Source of the DNA: Frankia sp.
GTDB lineage: Bacteria; Actinomycetota; Actinomycetes; Frankiales; Frankiaceae
DNA: 6,451 bases
NCBI GenBank assembly: GCA_019689615.1
Contig: JADGHD010000298.1
Location: 1-6,451, forward strand
Reading direction: 5' to 3'
Below, in pieces: positions 1-4,771 of the stretch. The notes below the pieces were generated by a model. It was not told the DNA's origin and ran no database searches. It worked only from the letters and a program-made list of their open reading frames with translations. Both the position numbers and the translations under genes were made by a program. Numbering within the stretch: position 1 is the stretch's first letter; each line of letters begins with the position of its first letter.

Positions 1-2
1 CG

Positions 3-23
3 CCGCCGGCCCGCCGGCGGGCC
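3..23. repeat. GC-rich overlapping palindromes upstream of the lipoprotein gene
   Basis: Two overlapping perfect inverted repeats lie at the left edge. At 3-20, arms CCGCCGGC and GCCGGCGG are separated by two bases. At 8-23 there is a 16-bp perfect palindrome, GGCCCGCC followed by GGCGGGCC. The two folds are mutually exclusive. The position, more than 60 bases before the lipoprotein start codon, fits the end of an upstream transcript or a leader structure. No T-run follows, and the window edge hides what lies to the left. Such strings also occur by chance in DNA this GC-rich, so a function is only suggested. Confidence 0.35.
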
Positions 24-72
24 AGGCCCTGCCGGTCCCCGCTCGCCCCCTCCTCTCCCTCCCGTCCGCACG

Positions 73-78
73 AAAGGA
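73..78 (+). promoter_or_regulatory. Ribosome binding site of the BMP lipoprotein gene
   Basis: AAAGGA lies 8 bases before the ATG at 87, a good Shine-Dalgarno match and spacing, and it supports that start. The 9-mer CGAAAGGAC at 71-79 recurs exactly at 1430-1438 ahead of the biuH-like gene. Confidence 0.75.
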
Positions 79-86
79 CCGTTCCC

Positions 87-1241
87 ATGCGTTTCCGCCG
101 TCGATGCGTCGCGGCGCTGGCCGCCGCGGTCGCCCTCGCGGTCGCCGGCTGTAGCAGCGCGGCATCCCGCGAGGACTCCTCGTCCAGCTCCGCGGTCCCC
201 GGCAAGGACAGCACTGCCGTCGGCTTCATCTTCGTCGGCCCGAAGGACGACGTCGGCTACAACCAGGCCGCCTACGAGGGCAGCCAGGCGGTCGCCGAGG
301 CGTTCCCCGACCTGGAGATCCTCACCGCGGAGAACGTCCCCGAGGACGACAACGCGGCCCGGGTCATGAACAGCATGATCCAGAAGGGTGCGAAGATCAT
401 CTTCGCCACCAGCTACGGCCACCTGGACGCCGCCCTCAAGGTCGCCGCCGAGCACCCCGACGTGGTCGTCGTCCAGCAGGGCAACGTCATCGCCGAGGAC
501 CAGATCACCCCGAACACCGGCACCTACTTCGGCACGGTGTACGAGCCGGTGTACCTCGCTGGCGTGGCCGCCGGCCTGACCACCAAGACCAACAAGCTGG
601 GCTACGTCTACGCGTTCCCGATCCCGCAGACGATCGCGAACATCGACGCCTTCACGCTCGGCGCCCGCTCGGTCAACCCGGAGGCGACGACCTACACGGT
701 GAGCACGTCGAACTGGTGTGACCCGGGCAAGCAGGCGCAGGCCGCGCAGAGCCTGCTCTCGCAGGGCATCGACGTGATCACGCAGCACCAGGACTGCACC
801 GGCACGATCATCAAGGCGACCGAGGCGGCCGGCGCCTACACCGTCGGGTACCACGCGGACGGGTCGGCGCTCGCGCCGAAGGGCTGGATCACCGGCTCCG
901 AGTGGAACTGGGGCCCGCTGTACGTCGACATCGTGCGCACGGCGCTGGCCGGCGAGTTCACCGGCAGCAAGTACAACGCGAACTACCGCGTCGGCCTGAA
1001 GACCGGCGAGAACCCGTTCGTGCAGTCCGAGTTCGGGCCGGCGGTCACCCCCGAGGTGGAGGAGGCTGTCGCCGAGGCGGCGGAGTTCATCGCCTCGCCG
1101 GAGGGCTCGCCGTTCGTCGGCCCGGTCCGCGACCAGGAGGGCACGGTGCGGATCCCCGCCGGTGAAGTGCCCGACTACGCCACCCTCGACGGGATCGACT
1201 TCTTCGTCGAGGGCGTGATCGGCGAACTGCCCAAGTCCTGA
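87..1241 (+). CDS. BMP-family ABC transporter substrate-binding lipoprotein
   Basis: This 384-residue extracytoplasmic solute receptor belongs to the BMP/PnrA-like periplasmic-binding family (class that includes TmpC/PnrA and Med). Residues 1-22 form a lipoprotein signal: a basic start (RFRRR), an Ala/Val-rich core and a lipobox VAGC with Cys22 as the predicted lipidated residue. A Ser-rich linker follows to about residue 40. The mature domain starts at TAVGFIFVG and shows family landmarks: the DVGYNQAAYEG loop (55-65, the counterpart of DxxFNxxxWxG), YEPVYLAGVAAG, GYHADGSA with Asp258 at the usual ligand-binding position, and the aromatic WNWGP (273-277). Known members bind nucleosides or other small molecules for ABC import. 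Here the downstream biuH- and atzF-like genes suggest a biuret- or urea-like ligand, which is inference. Cys211 and Cys237 could form a disulfide. No ATPase or permease gene lies in the window, so these are presumably to the left or elsewhere. The start is set by AAAGGA 8 bases upstream and by the signal peptide. Confidence 0.9.
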   Translation: MRFRRRCVAALAAAVALAVAGCSSAASREDSSSSSAVPGKDSTAVGFIFVGPKDDVGYNQAAYEGSQAVAEAFPDLEILTAENVPEDDNAARVMNSMIQKGAKIIFATSYGHLDAALKVAAEHPDVVVVQQGNVIAEDQITPNTGTYFGTVYEPVYLAGVAAGLTTKTNKLGYVYAFPIPQTIANIDAFTLGARSVNPEATTYTVSTSNWCDPGKQAQAAQSLLSQGIDVITQHQDCTGTIIKATEAAGAYTVGYHADGSALAPKGWITGSEWNWGPLYVDIVRTALAGEFTGSKYNANYRVGLKTGENPFVQSEFGPAVTPEVEEAVAEAAEFIASPEGSPFVGPVRDQEGTVRIPAGEVPDYATLDGIDFFVEGVIGELPKS

Positions 1242-1253
1242 CCCACCCGCGCA

Positions 1254-1308
1254 GCCGGTGGCGCGACGCGGCGACTGGGCCACGCCCACCCCGCGCCGCG
1301 CCACCGGC
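1254..1308 (+). terminator. Large stem-loop after the lipoprotein gene (attenuating terminator or mRNA-stabilising hairpin)
   Basis: This begins 13 bases after the stop codon. The outer stem is 12 perfect base pairs, GCCGGTGGCGCG (1254-1265) with CGCGCCACCGGC (1297-1308). It continues past one A/C mismatch into five more pairs (CGCGG 1267-1271 with CCGCG 1291-1295). The apex holds a further hairpin, TGGGC-CAC-GCCCA (1276-1288). No T-tract follows, as is common in actinobacterial hairpins. A hairpin between a binding-protein gene and its downstream genes commonly protects the upstream mRNA or causes partial termination, so the receptor is made in excess of the enzymes. That role is inference. 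Confidence 0.7.
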
Positions 1309-1431
1309 CTGGCCAGCCTCTGACATCCCCCGCGCCGCGCCCGTGTCCGGCGACCAGTGGCCACCAGCGACGAACACCCGGCCAGCACCCGGCGCGCGGC
1401 CATGGACCGACCGACGACCGGCGACCGACCG

Positions 1432-1440
1432 AAAGGACGG
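1432..1440 (+). promoter_or_regulatory. Ribosome binding site of the biuH-like gene
   Basis: AAAGGACGG ends 11 bases before the ATG at 1452, slightly long but plausible spacing. No equally good site lies closer. Just upstream, GACCGACCGA occurs twice (1405-1414 and 1423-1432), a short direct repeat of unknown meaning. Confidence 0.55.
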
Positions 1441-1451
1441 CGAACCCCCCG

Positions 1452-2177
1452 ATGACCGCCACCGACCTGGTCTTCCCGACCGTGCCCGCGGACCCGTACG
1501 ACTGGCCGTACGACGGGTCGTTCACGCCGTCGCGCACCGCCGTGATCAACATCGACTGGCAGGTCGACTTCTGCGGCAAGGGCGGCTACGTCGACGCGAT
1601 GGGCTATGACCTGGCGCTGACCAGGGCAGGGCTCGCCCCGACCGCGCGGCTGCTGGAGGTGGTCCGTCGCCTCGGCTTCTTCGTCGTGCACACCCGGGAG
1701 GGCCACCGGCCCGACCTGTCCGACTGCCCGCCCAACAAGCTGTGGCGGTCGAAGCGGATCGGCGCGGGCATCGGCGACGAGGGCCCGTGCGGCCGGATCC
1801 TCACCCGCGGCGAGCCCGGCTGGGAGATCGTCCCCGAGGTCGCCCCGCTGCCCGGGGAGATCATCATCGACAAGCCGGGCAAGGGCTCGTTCTACGCCAC
1901 CGACCTCGACCTGATCCTGCGCCGGGCGGGCATCACGCACATCATCCTGACCGGCATCACCACCGATGTCTGCGTGCACACCACGATGCGCGACGCCAAC
2001 GACCGTGGCTACGAGTGCCTGCTGCTGTCCGACTGCACCGGCGCCACCGACGAGGGCAACTACCAGGCGGCCCTCAAAATGATCAAGATGCAGGGCGGCG
2101 TCTTCGGCGCCGTCTCCACCTCGGACGCCCTGCTGGCCGTGCTCAACGCCGCCGACGGCGCGGCCGCCGCCCGCTGA
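1452..2177 (+). CDS. biuH: Biuret amidohydrolase (isochorismatase-family cysteine hydrolase)
   Basis: This 241-residue cytosolic enzyme is predicted to hydrolyse biuret to allophanate and ammonia. It has the isochorismatase-like cysteine hydrolase fold and triad: Asp35 in INIDWQVDFCGKGGYVD, Lys141 in IIDKPGKGSF and Cys174 in GITTDVCVHTT. A Gly-Ile-Thr-Thr stretch precedes the nucleophile, as is usual for a cis-peptide oxyanion hole. From memory, Rhizobium leguminosarum BiuH uses Asp36, Lys142 and Cys175, with Gln215 contacting substrate. Gln214 of KMQGGVFG matches that last position, so all four align with an offset of one. Other shared stretches are ADPYDWPYDG (13-22), HTREGHRPDL (80-89), RIGAGIGDEGPCGRILTRGE (102-121) and MRDANDRGYECLLL. 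The length is normal. The allophanate hydrolase gene starts 12 bases after the stop, which strongly supports the assignment. The main alternative is a ureidoacrylate hydrolase (RutB-like) or related amidohydrolase, but no pyrimidine-degradation genes are nearby. The fold is certain; the exact substrate is likely. Confidence 0.85.
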   Translation: MTATDLVFPTVPADPYDWPYDGSFTPSRTAVINIDWQVDFCGKGGYVDAMGYDLALTRAGLAPTARLLEVVRRLGFFVVHTREGHRPDLSDCPPNKLWRSKRIGAGIGDEGPCGRILTRGEPGWEIVPEVAPLPGEIIIDKPGKGSFYATDLDLILRRAGITHIILTGITTDVCVHTTMRDANDRGYECLLLSDCTGATDEGNYQAALKMIKMQGGVFGAVSTSDALLAVLNAADGAAAAR

Positions 2178-2189
2178 CGGCGCGCCGTG

Positions 2190-3728
2190 ATGGCCGACAG
2201 CGCCCCCACCCTCGCCGCCCCGCTCGACCTGCAGGCCGCCTCGCTGCGCGCCGGCTACCTGTCCGGCTGGCTGCGGGTCGCCGACGTCGTCGACGCGGTC
2301 CTGGCCGCGATCGCCAGCCGCGGCGACGACGGGGTCTGGATCCACCTCGCACCCCGCGCCGACCTGCTGCGCCGGGCCGCCGAACTCGACGAGCTGCTCG
2401 CGGCTGTCCTGGCCGACCAACGCCGGGGCGACCCGGCGGACCAGCCACCCGCGGCGCTACCCCCGCTGTTCGGGCTGCCGTTCGCCGTCAAGGACAACAT
2501 CGACGTCGCCGGCATGCCCACGACCGCCGCGTGCCCGCGGTTCGGCTATCCGGCGGCGGCGGACGCGTTCCTGGTCGAACGGCTGCTCGCGGCCGGCGCG
2601 GTCTGCGTCGGCAAGACCAACCTCGACCAGTTCGCCACCGGCCTGTCCGGCGTGCGCAGCCCGTACGGGATCCCGTCGTCGCCGTTCGACCCAGCGATGA
2701 TCTCCGGCGGTTCGAGCTCCGGCTCGGCGGTCGCCGTCGCCGCCGGCCTGGTGACCTTCGCGATCGGCACGGACACCGCCGGCTCCGGCCGGGTGCCGGC
2801 CGCCCTGACCAACACCGTCGGCCTCAAGCCCTCCCGTGGGCTGGTCAGCGCCCGCGGCGTGGTCCCGGCCTGCCGCTCGCTGGACTGCCCGAGCGTCAGC
2901 GCCCTCTCGGTCGCCGACGCCACCCTCGTGCTGTCGGTGATCGCCGGCTTCGACGAGCACGACCCCTGGTCGCGCCGGTTCCCACCGCCCGGGAGCTGGC
3001 GGCCCGCCGCCGCAGCGCCCCCGGGCCCGGCGGGCCGCCCCCCGCGGCTGGGCGTGCCGCCGGCCAGCCTGCTGGCCGCCGACTGCGCCCCGCCGGTGCT
3101 CGGGGTCTTCGACACCGCCCGCGACCTGCTCGTGGCCGCCGGCGCCGAGGTGGTCGAGGTGGACCTCGACCCGTTCCTGGCGGCCGGCAGGCTGCTCTAC
3201 GACGGCCCGTGGCTGGCCGAGCGGTACTCGGCGATCGGCCCGTTCCTCCAGGAGCACCCGGACGAGGTCCACCCGGTCATCGCCGAGCTGCTGGCCCCGG
3301 CCACCCGGATCAGCGGGGTCGAGGTCTTCACCGCGATCGACCGCCTGCGCGGGCTGCGCCGCCAGACCGAGCCGACCTGGCGGGAAATCGACGCCCTGCT
3401 CCTGCCGACCGTGCCGAGGACCTACTCGATCGCCGAGATGCTGGCCGACCCGATCCGGCGCAACGCCCGGCTCGGGCGCTTCACGACGTTCGTCAACCTG
3501 CTCGACCTGGCCGCGGTCTCGGTACCGGCCGGCTTCGCCGACAACCTGCCCTACGGCGTCACCCTGGTCGGCCCGGCCGGCACGGACGCCCAGCTCGCGG
3601 CCCTGGCCACCGACCTGCACACCGCGACGAGGACCGCCCCCGGCCTCGGCATCCACCCCCTGGCCGCACCACCGGGCACGCCAGCCGACACCCTGGCCGC
3701 CGCGGCCCCACCAGCCGCGTCCGGCTGA
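2190..3728 (+). CDS. atzF: Allophanate hydrolase, amidase-signature family, without the C-terminal domain
   Basis: This 512-residue cytosolic enzyme is predicted to cleave allophanate, releasing ammonia and, after decarboxylation, carbon dioxide. The Ser-cisSer-Lys triad of the amidase signature is present with AtzF spacing: Lys101 (PFAVKDNIDVAG), Ser175 (first Ser of GGSSSGS) and Ser199 (GTDTAGSGRVPA). Substrate-specificity residues known from allophanate hydrolases appear as Tyr337 and Arg345 in YDGPWLAER. The stretch from GLVSARGVVPACRSLDCPSV to GFDEHDPWSR is also typical of this family. Full-length AtzF is about 600 residues. Here the amidase domain ends near VTLVGPAGTDAQLAAL, and only a Pro/Ala-rich tail of roughly 45 residues follows. 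The C-terminal domain is absent, and no remnant of it was seen in the other frames downstream. A Pro/Ala-rich insert sits around residues 270-290. GTG at 2187 directly precedes the ATG at 2190, so either could start translation. No strong Shine-Dalgarno is seen, and the 12-base gap after the biuH stop suggests translational coupling. Confidence 0.87.
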   Translation: MADSAPTLAAPLDLQAASLRAGYLSGWLRVADVVDAVLAAIASRGDDGVWIHLAPRADLLRRAAELDELLAAVLADQRRGDPADQPPAALPPLFGLPFAVKDNIDVAGMPTTAACPRFGYPAAADAFLVERLLAAGAVCVGKTNLDQFATGLSGVRSPYGIPSSPFDPAMISGGSSSGSAVAVAAGLVTFAIGTDTAGSGRVPAALTNTVGLKPSRGLVSARGVVPACRSLDCPSVSALSVADATLVLSVIAGFDEHDPWSRRFPPPGSWRPAAAAPPGPAGRPPRLGVPPASLLAADCAPPVLGVFDTARDLLVAAGAEVVEVDLDPFLAAGRLLYDGPWLAERYSAIGPFLQEHPDEVHPVIAELLAPATRISGVEVFTAIDRLRGLRRQTEPTWREIDALLLPTVPRTYSIAEMLADPIRRNARLGRFTTFVNLLDLAAVSVPAGFADNLPYGVTLVGPAGTDAQLAALATDLHTATRTAPGLGIHPLAAPPGTPADTLAAAAPPAASG

Positions 3729-3781
3729 GCTGGCGCCACGTCAGCACGATCCCGTCCAGCCGGGGGCCGACCACCGCGCGA

Positions 3782-3803
3782 CGACGTCCGTCCGCGGACG
3801 TCG
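3782..3803. terminator. Perfect hairpin between convergent genes, probable bidirectional terminator
   Basis: A 9-bp perfect stem, CGACGTCCG (3782-3790) with CGGACGTCG (3795-3803), closes a four-base TCCG loop. It lies 54 bases after the atzF-like stop and about 120 bases past the stop of the converging minus-strand gene, so it could end transcripts from either side. There is no T-run on either strand, as in many high-GC terminators. The rest of 3729-3925 shows no credible gene. Confidence 0.6.
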
Positions 3804-3925
3804 GCACCTGTGCTGGGCGGGCGTGGCCGGGGACGCGAGGCGCACGGCGGTGATGGCCGAGCTGTACGGGCTAGCCGTGTGGGACTACTGGACGCGGATC
3901 TCGCCGTGTCGAAGTGCCGGCGGAT

Positions 3926-4498
3926 TCAACCGCCGCCGGGCCTGGCGTCGGCCGGGCGCGGCCCACCGCCGCTTTGGCCGTCCGGGTGGTGGGTCGCCAC
4001 GCTCTGGCCGTTCGCGGATGGCTCGGCGGGCGGCGGCGGGGCGGAGGGCTGCTCGACCGCCAGGTCGAACCACAGGTACTTGCCGGACTCGACGCTCGCC
4101 ACGCCCCAGCTACCGGCGAGGGCCTCCAGCACCAGCAGGCCGCGGCCGCCCTCGGACTCCTCGTCGACCTCCCGGCGGTCCGGCAGCGTGGTGGACGTGT
4201 CCGAGACCGAGGCGTGCACCAGGCCGGGGCGCAGCTCCACGAGCAGCCAGACCGGCGGGCGGCCGTACTTGACCGCGTTCGTGACCAGCTCGCTGACCAG
4301 CAGCTCGGCGGTGGCGGTCGAGTCCTCGTCCAGTCCGGCGCGGCTCAGCGCGTCCCGGAGCACGTGACGCGCCTGGGGCACGGCCGACGGCAGGTAGGGG
4401 AGCTCGGCGAGAACGTGGGTAGCCGGCGGACAGTAGGAGCTCGCCCGCCGCACGACGCTCATCGTGCCTGGCATCGCGGAACCCGGCATCGCACTCAT
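3926..4498 (-). CDS. Stand-alone ATP-binding protein of the RsbW/SpoIIAB type (HATPase_c_2)
   Basis: This 190-residue GHKL-fold ATPase belongs to the class of anti-sigma factor/serine kinases that act in partner switching with STAS-domain proteins. A SpoIIE-type phosphatase reverses the STAS phosphorylation. The fold begins at about residue 30 with LPSAVPQARHVLRDAL. The N-box is ELLVSELVTNAVKYG, with Asn74 as the predicted metal ligand. The G1 box is VSDTS (98-102, Asp100), and the G2 box is GGRGLLVLEALA (117-128). The domain ends near residue 149. A 41-residue Pro/Gly-rich tail of unknown role follows (150-190), which is longer than the family core needs. Met1, Met4, Met9 and Met13 are all possible starts and no clear Shine-Dalgarno chooses between them; the longest is given. 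A phosphatase gene in the same orientation lies 273 bases upstream. Many actinobacterial members have no known target, so the sigma factor link is not shown here. Confidence 0.85.
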   Translation of the reverse strand: MSAMPGSAMPGTMSVVRRASSYCPPATHVLAELPYLPSAVPQARHVLRDALSRAGLDEDSTATAELLVSELVTNAVKYGRPPVWLLVELRPGLVHASVSDTSTTLPDRREVDEESEGGRGLLVLEALAGSWGVASVESGKYLWFDLAVEQPSAPPPPAEPSANGQSVATHHPDGQSGGGPRPADARPGGG

Positions 4499-4539
4499 CG
4501 GTCACCAAATCTGAACGAGGTCATCCAGCACGGTCTACC

Positions 4540-4559
4540 CTTCGGGAACTCTCCCGAAG
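4540..4559. repeat. Perfect 8-bp inverted repeat upstream of the HATPase gene
   Basis: CTTCGGGA (4540-4547) and TCCCGAAG (4552-4559) flank ACTC. The repeat lies 41 bases before the HATPase gene's first ATG on the minus strand, so it could be an operator or a leader hairpin. It is less GC-saturated than its surroundings, which makes chance less likely than for the all-GC repeats. No recognised promoter elements were found around it. Confidence 0.5.
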
Positions 4560-4571
4560 CGCGGGCAGCCA

Positions 4572-4591
4572 GCCGAGTTCCCCAGCTCGGC
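4572..4591. repeat. 6-bp inverted repeat beside the previous one
   Basis: GCCGAG (4572-4577) and CTCGGC (4586-4591) enclose TTCCCCAG. It stands 12 bases from the 4540-4559 repeat and would fold as a second hairpin in any minus-strand leader beginning upstream. Its role is unknown. Confidence 0.35.
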
Positions 4592-4647
4592 CCCCGGCCT
4601 CCGGTGTGAACGCCCCAAATGCCTGGTCACGCCCCACCGGCCGCCGC

Positions 4648-4664
4648 GATGACGGTCAGTCATC
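4648..4664. repeat. Operator-like inverted repeat GATGAC-N5-GTCATC
   Basis: Half-sites GATGAC (4648-4653) and GTCATC (4659-4664) are separated by GGTCA. The 17-bp size and mixed base composition resemble a dimeric repressor site. It lies between the two minus-strand genes, 150 bases upstream of the HATPase start. No regulator is identified. Confidence 0.4.
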
Positions 4665-4728
4665 ACGGGCTCCGGTCGCGAGCCTCCTACCCCGTCACCC
4701 CCCGTCGCAACCATCCGGCCGCCAGATG

Positions 4729-4746
4729 GCTCGACGCGTCGCGAGC
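4729..4746 (-). terminator. Possible terminator hairpin after the phosphatase gene
   Basis: GCTCG (4729-4733) and CGAGC (4742-4746) can pair around an 8-base loop, 25 bases past the minus-strand stop at 4772. An adjoining weaker pairing, CCATC (4711-4715) with GATGG (4725-4729), shares one base with it. The stem is short and no T-run follows, so this is tentative. If real, it would separate the phosphatase transcript from the HATPase gene. Confidence 0.3.
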
Positions 4747-4771
4747 TGGGCCGGTGACGCATCCCAAACCC

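Noticed and set aside
1309..1451. A separate promoter for the biuH-like gene (CTGACA near 1320 as a -35)
   Set aside because: No -10-like sequence lies at suitable spacing, so the match is likely chance.
2457..3656. A 399-codon antisense frame under the atzF-like gene
   Set aside because: Low-complexity Gly/Arg/Gln/Val composition and no recognisable domain. Antisense open frames are expected at this GC content.
1742..3853. A 703-codon open frame on the plus strand overlapping both hydrolase genes
   Set aside because: Its translation is Arg/Pro/Gly-rich with no family motifs, and it lies wholly over two genes with clear catalytic motifs. It is a by-product of third-position GC bias.
3810..4367. 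Plus-strand open frames across and just left of the HATPase gene, including a possible short peptide from the ATG at 3853
   Set aside because: They run antisense through the HATPase coding region, have low-complexity Arg/Ser/Pro-rich translations, and lack a ribosome binding site.
4530..4540. GGGTAG on the minus strand as the -10 of a SigB/SigF-type promoter for the HATPase gene
   Set aside because: No GTTT-like -35 at the required 13-16 base distance.
4535..4762. A 75-codon minus-strand frame in the gap between phosphatase and HATPase genes
   Set aside because: Arg/Gly-rich with no motif, covers the inverted repeats, and no ribosome binding site was seen.
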